This document shows positions 34,785 through 45,780 of a stretch of DNA of 64,000 nucleotides, piece after piece (within the stretch, counting starts at the first letter, position 1; each line of letters starts with the position of its first letter). Under the pieces are notes generated by a model. The model made no database searches and was not told where the DNA came from. It saw nothing but the letters and a program-made list of their open reading frames with translations. Source of the stretch: Pectinophora gossypiella. Its lineage: Eukaryota; Arthropoda; Insecta; Lepidoptera; Gelechiidae. The stretch covers positions 12,586,001 to 12,650,000 of the forward strand of contig NC_065406.1 of the NCBI RefSeq assembly GCF_024362695.1, written 5' to 3'. A program made the translations under genes and the position numbers.

Positions 34785-35025
34785 AGCTAGTTCTGGGCTC
34801 ACGATCCGGAGGTACAGGGTTCTAATTCCGGCGGGTCACAAAAAAAAAACCTTATGCGCCCTGGTTTTGGTTAGGATATTGTCCTAAAGTACTTACTTGA
34901 TGTAAGTACGTAGTCGGTACGTGAGCCATGTCAGAGCCTCAAAGGACTTTGGCGGCTCAATAATAACCCTGACACAAGGGGTTGATGGGGTTGGTAATCC
35001 TTCTCATAACCCACACGATAGATGA
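34785..35025 (+). mobile_element. tRNA-derived SINE, family 1, full length
   Basis: Head GGGCTCACGATCCGGAGG with a weak B box (GGGTTCTAATTCC), then GTTTTGGTTAGGATATTGTC, GTGAGCCATGTCAGAGCC and TTGATGGGGTTGGTAATCC. It lacks the block around GTTAAGCCGTTGG and has a short duplication inside GGGGCC. Confidence 0.7.
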
Positions 35026-35130
35026 TTTGAATTTTAGGCCGCGATATAATTAGGTACTTTTTGCGAACGTAAATAATGACCGTTTTGCCACATAACGTAT
35101 TTTGAGGGTTTTACGTAAGTTTTTCTTATA

Positions 35131-35619
35131 CAGGGTGTTAGTGACATCGTAACGAAAAGTTTGAGGGGTGATTGAGGCCATGATTCTGAGATGATATCAA
35201 GTGGAATTTTCCGTCGCAAAAGTATGGAATTGAAAATAATTAAAAAAAACACAAAAATTTTCAGGAATATTCAGACTGAAAATTCCACTTAATATCAACT
35301 CAGAATCATGGTCTGAACCATCCCCCTCAGTATTCGTTACGGTGTCACTAACAACCATACCTACTTGTATGGCTACCGTATGTACTTGTGTGGGGTGTAA
35401 GTGACATCGTAACGAATACTGAGGGGGATGATTCAGCTAATTATTCTGAGTTAATATCAAGTGGAATTTTTCATCGCAAAAGTATTGAATTGAAAATAAT
35501 TTAAAAAAATCTAAAAAAATCATGAATTTTGCGACGAAAAATTCCACTTGATATTAACTCAGAATCATGGCCTGAATCATCCCCCTGAGTATTCGTTACG
35601 ATGTCACTAACACCCTGTA
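35131..35619. mobile_element. Two-unit foldback MITE, best-preserved copy
   Basis: The left end CAGGGTGTTAGTGACATCG after TATA and the right end CGATGTCACTAACACCCTG before TATT are mirror images. Inside are two hairpin units (35131-35362 and 35391-35619) joined by a linker with TACTTGTATGG and GTATGTACTTGTGTGGGG. TA flanks would suit a Tc1/mariner-type MITE. Confidence 0.85.
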
Positions 35620-35624
35620 TTTAA

Positions 35625-36160
35625 TCTAAGGAACCCCATTTGCAAACTGAATTAATTATCTTTGAATATTGTGCATTATTATTTTATTTAAGAAAAATAC
35701 ATTTTAGTCAACCTTCAGGCATTTTAAGCACACCACTTTTGTAAATGTTATTAAGAAATTATTTCTGGGACAAAAATAGAAATCTTCTAACAATTATTTT
35801 GGCAAAGTACACGTTCATGAATATTAATATTTCGTTTTTACTTGTAACGGTGACATAAACCTAGTATTGTTCTGTAAAAAATACTCGCTTCATAAATAAC
35901 AATTAGGAGGAACAAAAGAATAATGTTATATTTTTAAGTGGAAGCCGCATTGGCTGGCCGATTCACGTAACGATTTATGTAGCATGTTAATTTACTGATA
36001 CTTACTTACTTACTTAAAAAACTTGAATCATCGTAAAAATATTCGTTACCTAATCGTAACATTTTTATCAGCAATTTTGGTGCTCAGGAATTAAACCTTT
36101 TAATGACATGTTTTTTATAGTTTTAACGACAGTAAGGAAATTATATCTTTTCTAGATTTA
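35625..36160. other. Intergenic stretch without recognised content
   Basis: AT-rich; nothing recognised. Confidence 0.45.
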
Positions 36161-36164
36161 ATTA

Positions 36165-36290
36165 CACTAAATGGCTCCACCAACCCGCAGTGGAGCAGCG
36201 TGGTGGAGTATGCTCCATACCTCCTCCAGTTGAAAGGAGCAGTGCCTAGCAGTGGGATGAATATAAGCCGTTTAGGTTATGTTATTTACA
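36165..36290 (+). mobile_element. RTE-type LINE 3' end fragment
   Basis: CACCAACCCGCAGTGGAGCA, GTGGAGTATGCTCCATACC and CAGTGCCTAGCAGTGGGAT; typical of lepidopteran RTE tails. Confidence 0.6.
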
Positions 36291-36699
36291 CCTTAAGAAG
36301 TGTGCCAAAAGCTTTTAAATATTGCATTACATTTTCACTATAATAACCTGGCATAAATTCTGAAAAATGGAAATCCTTTTTGCTTTCTTAATATGGGATC
36401 TGTTATTTATTATTCAGAAATCAGAATCATTTATTCATCGTAATTATCATGGATAACACTTGTTGAAGGTCAATGTAACATTTTTGAATTTACGTCATTT
36501 CGCAAGGTGTTATGGCTGAGGAGAAGAAATGACAAGAAACTGCAACAGCAACACATCTTTTAAAAACCAATGAGGATATACATTACAGGTTATTTAATAA
36601 CTAGAGGAACACATTCAATACCAGACATTTTTATATATTTTTTTTATTTTACATTTTTTTTATTTATTCATGGAACTCCAACACTGTACATTTCTTACA

Positions 36700-36920
36700 T
36701 GACATTATTATTATTAGTATTAGCCTGTGTGATCCCACTGCTGAGCAAAGGCTTCCCCCATATCTTTCCAAATATCCCGGTTCTGTGCGAGCTCTATCCA
36801 GTCTTTTCGATAACCGTCGAGATCATCGCGCCATCGTTTCCGGGGTCTACCACGTCTACGGTGTCCGTCCTGTGGTACCCAGTGCGTGATGATCTTTGCC
36901 CATCGTTCCGGATGCATGAC
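36700..36920 (-). mobile_element. RTE-type LINE, C-terminal ORF fragment and (TAA)n tail
   Basis: The minus-strand frame 36917-36720 reads HWVPQDGHRRRGRPRKRW, then DDL, W and A.NRDIW. This is the conserved tail of RTE-clade proteins (W-P...RGRP..RW.DD...W...A..R..W). After the stop comes CTAATACTAATAATAATG, the expected trinucleotide tail. The rest of the element is lost. Confidence 0.75.
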
Positions 36921-36924
36921 AGTA

Positions 36925-38860
36925 ACTTTTTTTTTTTGTTATCTTAATTACAATCTTGATTACTCTCCCTTCTCCTAGTTCTTATCTAGAATATTTATTT
37001 TACAGCTACTATTACCAGTACATGAATCGACGCCGCTACCGGCGGCTACCGTGTTTCATACACCATTCCTTTGTCAGTCTATTGTCCATGTTTAAAAAAA
37101 ACAAGCCTTTTCGCAACCTTTCTTTTGTTGTTTTATTATTTTTCGTCTTATCCTCGCCTACTGTGTAAATTCTCGTTAAACACCACGTTTTAACGAAACG
37201 TATTGTTTAACAAGTATACTTACATGTTTTAAGGTAGAAATCTGGGTGATGATTAATATTCATAACGTTATTTTTGTGTTGAAATAATTTGTCGTATGTT
37301 AATTCTAAACTGGACTTTACTTTTTATAACAATAATAATAAAACGACAATAATTATTGAAGCATTCTTGCTCGAAATGAATCGATAAAAATTTTATCAAA
37401 TGTAGGTAGTAAGTATTTTTTATTATAAGTAAGTATCTCACTAAAATGTATTCAAATGAAATGAGAATGTGATTTTTAATTTTATTTTGTTACTTGTGGC
37501 ATTATTTACAAAATAGGTATCCTATAACAAGTAAAAATACTTTTATTTGAATAGGTATTATACGATTTAAGGTTAAAACTGTTAAAAATTAAAAATGCAA
37601 AAATTTGATAAAAACTCATAATTTTATTTATCATGGTATTTCAGCAAACGAAGTTTATTCGAATTTTGAACAAAATTAATTCACTTTTTAAATAGGTTTG
37701 TTTTTTAAAACATTACCTGTAAAAATATCCAGCTTCCACGCGCATTTACCCAATTACCTAATTGGGTACATTGGAAACATTTTCTTTGGACATTTTATGA
37801 CAGGTAATATTTTTTTACATGGTAGGCATGCCGATTAATAATGGTCTAAAAACAATGCGATATTTATTTTATTATGAGCTTTTGTTGACATAGTCAAATG
37901 GTGTAATAAAATGTCACATGCACGTGTTCACAAATATAGTTATGCACTAAACACAAATAATTACTAATAATAAATAGAATAAAAATCTTTCCAATAAATA
38001 CACTCTGAGTCACTACATTAAAACCTAATTTAGATTAAATTATCGTCCATTACTTAAAACTAACTATAATGACTAATAGGTAACTTCACCGTTGTTTTAG
38101 GAAATTTACAGTTTTAAAATTAATATGCTAAAGTCGACAGCAGATTAAGAGCAATAAAAATAATATAAATAAATTTATACTATTCAATAGTATGTTGTAG
38201 AAAAAAATAACTTTTATTGACCTCTAATTCCTGGATATTAAACTCTGTTTGTCTTTACGTAGGTATATATGTATAGAAATTAATCATTCTTTGTTCGTTC
38301 TCTATGCGTTTCTATAAAATTGAGGGGTTAAACATTTTTGAGGGGTTGGGCTGATTGCGCTCAAACTTTGGTAAGTTATCTCGCCGCGAAGATTTCCGGC
38401 TTGTTAAAACCAGATTCTACGCAGACGAATACGCGGGCAACAACAAGTATGTTTATAAAGGGCTATACAATTAAATCATAATTGAGTAAACATAATTTTG
38501 AGGTTACCTATTACAAATGACATTGCCACCAGCAAATGGTTTACGCTTAATCTGCCGCGGCTACACAATGGTAGGGATAAAGTAACAAGTGCGTTCCATT
38601 CGTTTGTACTTATTCAAGATTACAGTCTTGTTTACACATTGGTCACTCTTACTAGGTCTACACTACGACACAGGGTTTAACACACTATAGCCTACTCTAA
38701 ATGTCATCGACAGTACACTAAACTATTTACAATGTAAATCCTACATACCGTCGACCCTTCAAAAGATTTAAACGTAAAATTGTGAAATAATGAGGGCAAT
38801 GGTACTAAGAAAATTTACAAATAAAATGTCAAAAGGACGACGGTATAAACAAGTGAGTCT
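36925..38860. other. Gene-free AT-rich stretch 3' of hunchback
   Basis: At 38330-38455 a sequence with CTGATTGCGCTCAAACTTTG and GCAGACGAATACGCGGGCAA resembles the 3' end of a widespread lepidopteran repeat. No other feature recognised; part may be hunchback 3' UTR. Confidence 0.4.
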
Positions 38861-38894
38861 TTGGCCTTATTTCGACAATTCAATTAGGTCATGT

Positions 38895-38900
38895 TTTATT
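38895..38900 (-). promoter_or_regulatory. Candidate poly(A) signal for hunchback
   Basis: AATAAA on the coding strand about 190 bases after the stop codon. Further candidates lie downstream; no transcript evidence. Confidence 0.3.
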
Positions 38901-39087
38901 TATAATAATTTACATAGTAACTACAATAGCATTTTTCTGCAATCCAATTCTTAGTTGCTGTCTCATTAGGAAATTCATGAAATGCCAAGGTTATCAAGAT
39001 CTGGATTGCAAAAGATCGCTAAGCCTCTAAGTGGCTGGACAAAGCTTTGACTAGGGTTTACAATACCGTATTTACTCCGCTAAGCAT

Positions 39088-41272
39088 CTAGGCGTGTTGC
39101 GCGCGACCCAGGTGAATGAAGAACGCGACACGGTCTGCGCTGCGCTCGCCACACTTGTTACACATGAAGGGATCGTTGTAGCCGTGGAACCCCATGTGAA
39201 TAATATGCATAGTTATGTCACCGAAGGTTATGTCGCAATGTGGACATTGGTAGGTGGGTGGGACCTCGGCGTCGGATTCAGACTCCGATCCCTCAGCTTC
39301 GCGCATTGTCTCGTCCTCATGCTGGAGCTTCAGGGCGGCCGGTTGCAGCTTGAAGGCGCGGCCTTTCCGCCTGTTCTTCAGAGCTGTGGTGGGGGTGACC
39401 GGCGCAGGAGGCTCCGTCGGGGGTGGAGTGCCGGCCTCGCTCGTCTTCGTGTTGGTCAGGTCGAGGGCGTCGTTGCTCTGCACCGGGGTCGCCGAGCGAG
39501 CTGTCGGCGTTTTTGGCAAACTAGAAGGCGATTTGGCCGGCGGTGACGTCATGCCTACCTCCCTTGCGTTCTGACGCTCGAAAGATAGGCGTTGGTGTAA
39601 GATCGACGGTGGAGGTGTATGCTGCTTCTCTGGAGGCATTTCATGTTTAGGCGACGTCCGCTGCTCGTAGTTGTTGTTAGGTGGAAACAAGAATGAGTGA
39701 GGGAGGAGAGGCGGCAAGTACGGTAAGTTGACGGGGAAGTGTCCCCCGAACAGTGGGTGTGTGGGCGGCGGCGGCTGCGGCTGCGTGTTGTTGTTGATGT
39801 TTCCCTGCGGCTCGTACATCTTCGACATCGGCTTCTGCTTGGGCCCGCGCCTAGTGCCGTACACGTCGATGATCGGCAGCGGGTTGGGAGTGCCGTCCAA
39901 GTTGAGCACCATCGCGGGGTTGTGTTGATATTTACGGAGGTGTAATTTCAGAGAATGGCAGTATTTAGTGGCGTAGTTGCAGTCGGCGCATCTGTATTGA
40001 TACACGTTGGAGTGGGACTTAAGATGAGAATTGAGCATTGATTTGTTCACGCACGAGTATGAGCATTGGTTGCATTGGAACGGTTTCGAGCCCATGTGGT
40101 TCCTCATGTGGTACTCGAGGTGGTGCTTGTATTCTGTTACGAAGGGGCATTTGCGGCAACAGAGCATCTTTTCTGGCTTGATGTGCTCCTTGCTGTGCTC
40201 CCAAAAACTGAGCTTGGTCACGGCGACGAATTCGCACTGCTTGCATTTGAACGTTTTCACTTTTCCGTGTGAGTTGACGGCGGGGACGCGCAGGCCGGGC
40301 TCGTCGTCAAAGTCGTCGTCGAGCCCGGATCCGTCGCGGGTGTCGTCACCGTCGTGCCTGGATCCTTGCGGGTCGAATCCTGAGTCGTGGAATCTTTCGA
40401 AAGAGCGCCTTTCGTGGTCTCTATCGGGGGAGGATGGTGTTCTGGGTGGTGATTTGGGTGGTGTGGCGTCAGCGCGTTGTAGAGGAGTTGATACGTGCGC
40501 TGGAGGGGCCAACGCTCTTGGAGAGTATGAGGTTTCGTAGCCGGGTGAAGGCTCGCGGCCGTCGTTGTTGCGGGCCTCGAAGCCTGGCGGTGTGAGGAGG
40601 TTGTAGGGCATTCCGCTGCGGTATGCCTCTAGGTGCATGCCGAGGTTGGCTTTGGCTTTGAGAGGCATGTTATCGTAGAAGGGCGCGGGTTCGCCAGCGC
40701 TGCCGACACTGCGCGGGGAGTGCCCGTTGGAGTCCTTACTTGAGGAAGATGGTGATGCGCTGTGGAACCCCTCAGAGTAGAAGCCGCTGGTTTGCTCCTT
40801 CGAGAAGCTTCCATCGTCCATTGGCTCGGATTTCTAAAAATAATAGTTGCTTTGTAAAAATGAGTTAAAGTAGAGTGAGCACGTACGCTTGACTGGAACG
40901 AATAAAGCAAATAGAACGCGTCCAGCTGCTCATTTTCCCGTGCATGTAGTGAAAACTAACAGAAGGAGTGTACTTGAACTTATTGTCCTTGAGGTTTATA
41001 CAACAATCTTATTTAATAAAACACTTGTCAAGATACGATTAATCATATCCATTTTAGTACTTCGCATCATAACTTGCAAGTTGTCTTCCGTTTAATTGTG
41101 GCTCGGCCGTAACTTTATGTAAACGCGGACGATGTTTTAGGTGATTATTAAGAAATGGGGAGTAATAAATGATGCTTACCACTGTGGGGGGTTGAAGGAG
41201 AGACCCCCACGCCTGGGGGTGTGCGGAGTGAGGGGCGGGCGGCATGCCGGCGGGGGAGGCACAGCTCAACAT
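39088..41272 (-). CDS. hb: Hunchback, gap-gene C2H2 transcription factor
   Basis: Coding exons 41272-41180 (31 codons) and 40833-39088 (581 codons plus TAG) are joined by ACAGTG/GTAAGC and TTTTTAG/AAATCC in phase 0, giving 612 residues. Four central C2H2 fingers (C228-H248, C257-H277, C285-H305, C313-H335) are followed by the Hunchback signature VYGTRRGPK. The C-terminal finger pair (C561-H581, C589-H611) is the Ikaros-like dimerisation pair. Other family marks are LTPPG near residue 113, TPPKSP near 155 and DALDLT near 486. Hunchback is a nuclear DNA-binding regulator that patterns the anterior-posterior axis and later neuroblast timing. The start in the small first coding exon is chosen because a stop lies in frame in the leader exon. 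A start at Met36 (40821) is the alternative. Proline/serine-rich linkers look intact. Confidence 0.95.
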
Positions 41273-41784
41273 ACCTGCGACAATTGACATAGACATTAAA
41301 TAAAATACCCAAAGAATATACAAAAAATATATATACACACATGGGTTTCGTGCAAAAGTGATTTGATTCAGGCTCTGTCTGAGAGCCAACATACGAATAC
41401 ATAATAAACCCGTTTGATTGATAAATAGTTTGGAAATTTACTTTGAACTAATGCTTATAAAATTAAAAGACGTCGTGTAGTCGAAGAGTGATAAAAAATA
41501 CCCATCGTTTTATAATGAATTGATGACTTACGTACATACAAATATGTAGGTAGGTATAACGTATTTCCCTGTACGTTTATTAAATTTCATTTTTATTGGC
41601 GAAAGATTTATTTTAAAATGTAGGATTTTCGTTGAATGCAGAATGGTATTTTAATATGTAATGATTTAGCCAATATTATTTATCTGCATTTGTTTAATTA
41701 TTCAATTATAATGTTTTGAATGTTGCTCGTACTAATTTAAAGAGATGACATTGAAAAGCATATTGAAATGAAAACTTCTTTGTT

Positions 41785-41830
41785 CTATCGTGTGGGTTGT
41801 GAGGTGAATTACCAACCTAATCAACCCCAT
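41785..41830 (-). mobile_element. SINE family 1, tail fragment
   Basis: CTATCGTGTGGGTTGTGAGG and TTACCAACCTAATCAACCCC match the reversed family 1 tail. Confidence 0.55.
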
Positions 41831-42424
41831 ACAGGTATCTATATAGGAGACGCAGGCTTCCTAAAAAAGTACTAAGGTTATGGTTCTTCAGATTTGTTCC
41901 TACATCTCAAGGTTGCTTTGAAGAAATTTATCTTGAAAGCTTTTTGTACTAGTAGTACAATCAAGTGCGAATGTCCTTCCCAAAATGATGAAATATCTTC
42001 TGTGATCTTCCACCCCCATAGGGATATGAGCCTGATTTTATAAAGGATCTATTGCGTGACAAGAACACAACAATATAATTTTTGTTTTATCCAAAATTTA
42101 CAACTTCTGTGAATCCCGTCTCGCGCCAGAAGAAAAACGTAGTAACTCAAGACAATAAATATTTTGAGTGAAAATATTCAATCGATGATTGTGTAACATT
42201 CAATTGATACTTGTGAACAAACCTCAAAAAATTCGCTTGCTTGCAAGTAGGCAATGTAAAAAATGCGGAACATTTCAGTCACGTAAGTACGTGTTATGCT
42301 GTTATATAACTTACTAATGGATAATTTTCTTTCAGATTAGGTCAGATAATATTTTATAATCCTTACATTTTGTTTTTTTCAACCTTATTGCTGAAAAAAA
42401 AAAAAACTCGATATGATTTTTATT

Positions 42425-42700
42425 AATTCTTCTCTCGTGTGGATTACCAACCTCATTAACCTCAGGGTTGATGTCAGCCGGTGACATACCTCATGTAACG
42501 ACTTACTACCAACGGCTTAATGTGCCTTCCGAAGCACGGATCATCAAACATTCGGACGATCAGGTATTCAGCCTGTAATATCCTAACCAAACTAGGGGTC
42601 ACCAAGTAATTTTTGCGATATTTCCCCACCGGGATGTGAACCCGGGACCTCCGGATCGTGAGCCTAACGCTCAAGCACTGGACCACCGAGGCCGTTTATT
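42425..42700 (-). mobile_element. tRNA-derived SINE, family 1, full length, in the hunchback intron
   Basis: On the minus strand the head CGGCCTCGGTGGTCCAGTGC leads to a B-box-like GGGTTCACATCCC. Then come TTGGTTAGGATATTACAGGC, GTGCTTCGGAAGGCAC and the GAGAGAAGAA tail. It shares all main blocks with 23525-23853. Confidence 0.75.
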
Positions 42701-43468
42701 AATTTATTCCCCATTTTGTTTCATGTTAATAAACTCCAAATGAATTCATTATGAAAATTATATTGTACCGAAGGTGTCTGTCGGTTTTTTATGTTAAAGT
42801 GTTTTAAAAGATTTTTTAAATTTCCTCTACTTGTGTACTGTTAATACATTTGACCTCTTGTATTTTAATTACTGTTTAACATTCATTCTTTTTTTTAGAA
42901 TTTAGAGTAAAGTGACGTATCCTAAGTACCTTCTACTTATACATATATATAAAATTACGCTAGTATTCCGTACTGAAGAGAGCGGAGTCACACGTAGGTA
43001 CTTTTACCACGTTTGATTTGATATTAGAGTTTTAACTTAAATACGTATTAATAGTATCGGGTTCAACCAATCGCTTGTAGTATATCTATCATGTTAGAGA
43101 GGACATGGTCTTTGTCAACTTGTAAAATATGCCCGAAAATAATCAATGGAAAAGTTTCTTTCCATCCCTGAAGTATCAAGTCACCTAATTATAAGTTGCC
43201 TAATTATAAAACTATTAAAAGGGATAGAAAACTGGAAGAAAGGTTATTTTATAGGTGCAGGCAATACATAACTTTTTAATGGTTATTTATTAGGTAGGTA
43301 CGTTAAAATGGTTCTATTAAGTATTCGTTTTAATTCTAACAGTTCATTGTGCCTTTTGGGTTAGTAAATGATGTTACGACTGATGATGTTATGATAGGTA
43401 TATTTTATATTAATTAAATTACTTATTACTAAATATAATTAAAGTAGATAGGTATATCTAAATCTTAC

Positions 43469-43700
43469 CTTCCCCGGAAACTGTAGATAATCAACTTAAA
43501 AAACACAACACACAGTCAGCATTAGCTTCTGTAACTTTCACTTAAGTCTGTCAACACGATAAAAAAATAAAACGCGTAAAATTCCTGAACGTTTTTTTGG
43601 GACAACCCTTCGCTGCGGCGTCTGAGCGTGATGTGACCGCTCCGGCTGCTGACAATGAACTGAAAAAATCTGTCAATTTTTATGCCCCAAACATCGATAA
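43469..43700 (-). promoter_or_regulatory. Probable hunchback promoter and non-coding leader exon
   Basis: On the minus strand TCAGTT (A at 43661) fits the arthropod initiator, with CATAAAAA about 21 bases upstream as a weak TATA-like element. The leader then runs to the donor GGGGAAG/GTAAGA at 43469. Spliced to 41274 it has a stop in frame before the start codon, so it is non-coding. One short upstream frame (ATGCTGACTGTG to TAA) is present. Confidence 0.5.
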
Positions 43701-43850
43701 ATGTATTCTATGTTTGAAGGCGACCAGTTTTCTGGCGGGAAGCGAGACAAACACATCCTCCGATACACGTGTCCCTGTCGCGCCCCCACAGCCTATTTTT
43801 ATTCGAGCCAATGCGAGCGCGGCTACTGTGGGAGGGGAGTAACTTATTAA
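43700..43850. promoter_or_regulatory. GC-rich block upstream of the hunchback initiator
   Basis: A CpG-bearing region in AT-rich surroundings with GAGCCAATGCGAGCGCGG and CTGTGGGAGGGGAG. The CCAAT box and G-rich word suggest promoter-proximal DNA. Confidence 0.4.
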
Positions 43851-44224
43851 GTTATTGTTTATGCGATATTAATAATAAAAAAATAAGAATCTCGCCCGCT
43901 GCGGGAGTTATTATTGTGATATAGTATAGGCGTAGTATCGGTTATTATTAGACAATAAAACTGTGATACGCAGGGAAATGAGATTGTTTCTCTATTCTGT
44001 TACTGGTTGGTGTAATGCGATTTTTATGTTTGTTTGTATTTGTTATGATTATGTGTCTGGCGCCTTGATGGCCACAGAAATCGATTACTCACTATTGTAT
44101 TTAGATTAGTAAGGAATTTGACACTGTCTAATAAATTCCTCAGTTTCGTATGCATTGACGTCGCGTCGCTTACGAGTGAGTAATGTTTTAATCGTAATAT
44201 AAGACGTCTGTACATAAGAATCCC

Positions 44225-44415
44225 TCTCACGTCTTCCCCATGTAAATACGGCACGCGCGAGCTTTTTTGTTGTGTCTAAAAAGCTCTCTATAAAAAGCTG
44301 TGGAAAGGGCAGACGAGGGGCGTCGAGCTTTTTACGCCAGCCAATCGCGACGCCGCGATTAAAAAAGGAACGCTCTCTTATTCGGTTTTTTTGTAACGCC
44401 ACTCTCCGCCAATAA
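44225..44415. promoter_or_regulatory. Second GC-rich block with TATA-like and A/T-run motifs
   Basis: It holds CTATAAAAAGC (44287-44297, + strand), GCCAATCGCGACGCCGCG and several T6-T7 or A6 runs that resemble Hunchback binding sites. About 600-750 bases upstream of the proposed initiator. Function is inference. Confidence 0.3.
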
Positions 44416-44419
44416 AATG

Positions 44420-45085
44420 TAGTTTTATAATTTTGAAAATTTGTGGGTTAGGGACCTTGCACCTTGTTGTGTAATAAATATTGTATCATATATTGATAAC
44501 TTATTTATAATTTTGCGTCATATCTTTAGGGACATTCATATGAATGTAGATGTAACGTAAATACTAAGTATCATAAATATGATGAAATAAGACATTGATT
44601 ATTATCGTTCCTTTTGTAAAAAATAAAAATAAATATCATCAAAAAATATATAAATCTATCATAACATATTTCATTATATTTATATTTTCTTATTCAAACA
44701 AAAACAAAATACTAGAAACAACATTAAAAATTATGTTATTATAGTCTGAAGATATGCTACCTAATAAGGTAGGTTAGGTATGGAATATTTAAATACGAAA
44801 ATAACCCCATTTTGGCAATGACAATACATATTTGCATAATTGAAAGTACTTACCTAAACAAACTTTTAAAAAGAGAACAATGTGTGGTTTCAGCATGAGT
44901 AAGTACGATTTATTTTGAGATCACGTTTTTAAATATACTAGCTCTGTTGGTTCGCCGCAAACTAGGAATAATATCACTGTTTTTTGGTTCGCCGCAGGCG
45001 AGAAAAAAAAACAAAAACGCGTTTAGCTGCTTCGAATCGTAGTCATATCAAAAAAGTAGTAGGTACTCTCCAGAGTAGATACGAG
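44420..45085. other. Intergenic AT-rich stretch
   Basis: Nothing recognised apart from two GGTTCGCCGCA words at 44949 and 44986. Confidence 0.4.
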
Positions 45086-45089
45086 ATAT

Positions 45090-45180
45090 TTATATGCATA
45101 CATAAATTCACACCCGTAATCTTACAAGTACCTAATAGGAAGCCAGCTCGCAGTCAGTTTTGATATGAAATCCTAAGGAG
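45090..45180 (+). repeat. Single copy of the 15902-16235 repeat
   Basis: CATACATAAATTCACACCCG, CCTAATAGGAAGCC and GCAGTCAGTTTTGATATG align with the left arm of the foldback at 15902. Confidence 0.45.
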
Positions 45181-45214
45181 AATGGATCGTTTGGTGACAG
45201 GTGATTCCGGCCAA

Positions 45215-45370
45215 GTACCTACAGTCATGAGCAATATCATGGACCCACTTTAGAACCCTGTCGCACTATCATATTTTGACATTTAATGACACTTACGGTT
45301 TAATTTGTCAAAAAAGTTAATGTGACATGGTTTCAAAGTGTACATATTAGTACTCGTGACCGTAGTTAAC
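45215..45370. repeat. Short MITE, copy 2 of a pair with 34045-34198
   Basis: CAGTCATGAGCAATATCATG, AGAACCCTGTCGCACTATC and AAAAAAGTTAATGTGACATG; the termini are a weak inverted repeat (ACRGTCAYGAGYA). Confidence 0.65.
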
Positions 45371-45780
45371 ACGTTGACGAACAGTATTTTACCATGTTTT
45401 GACACAAGTATTTTGTATATCGACTGTTGTGACCGTTCTGTCTGCACTAGTATCGATTAGTAAGTACATAGTGACACGAACGTCTATAGCTGTTGAAGGT
45501 TATAGCATCGGTGACGTTTTACATATAAATATACCTGTATAATTAGACAGTGTTAACCGTTCTGTCGTTACTGCAAAATTTAAAACGACGTGCATCGTTG
45601 CTGTTCTGTCAGATTTAGTACGTTAAGTACAACGGCAATGACCTTTCTGTCACTTAAGTCACGTCAAAAAAGGTGACAGGTGATCAGTCCATCTCCCATA
45701 TCCACCATAAGTGTAGTTATGTAGAAAATCTAATGCGTACAACTGGACACCTCGCGCCATTACAGTTACTTACTTTAACC

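Larger units (their letters stand above)
41275..43468 (-). other. First intron of hunchback (probable), with a SINE
   Basis: It lies between the leader donor GGGGAAG/GTAAGA (43469/43468) and the acceptor TTGTCGCAG/GTATG (41275/41274). It contains a SINE at 42425-42700 and a SINE tail at 41785-41830; the rest is AT-rich and unrecognised. Confidence 0.5.

Noticed and set aside
35131..35619. A CRISPR-like or satellite array
   Set aside because: Repeats are inverted arms of a foldback element, not direct repeats with spacers, and the host is a eukaryote.
39094..40540. Several + strand frames (up to 169 residues) across the hunchback exon
   Set aside because: They are antisense shadows of the long zinc-finger frame; composition and lack of start context give no support.
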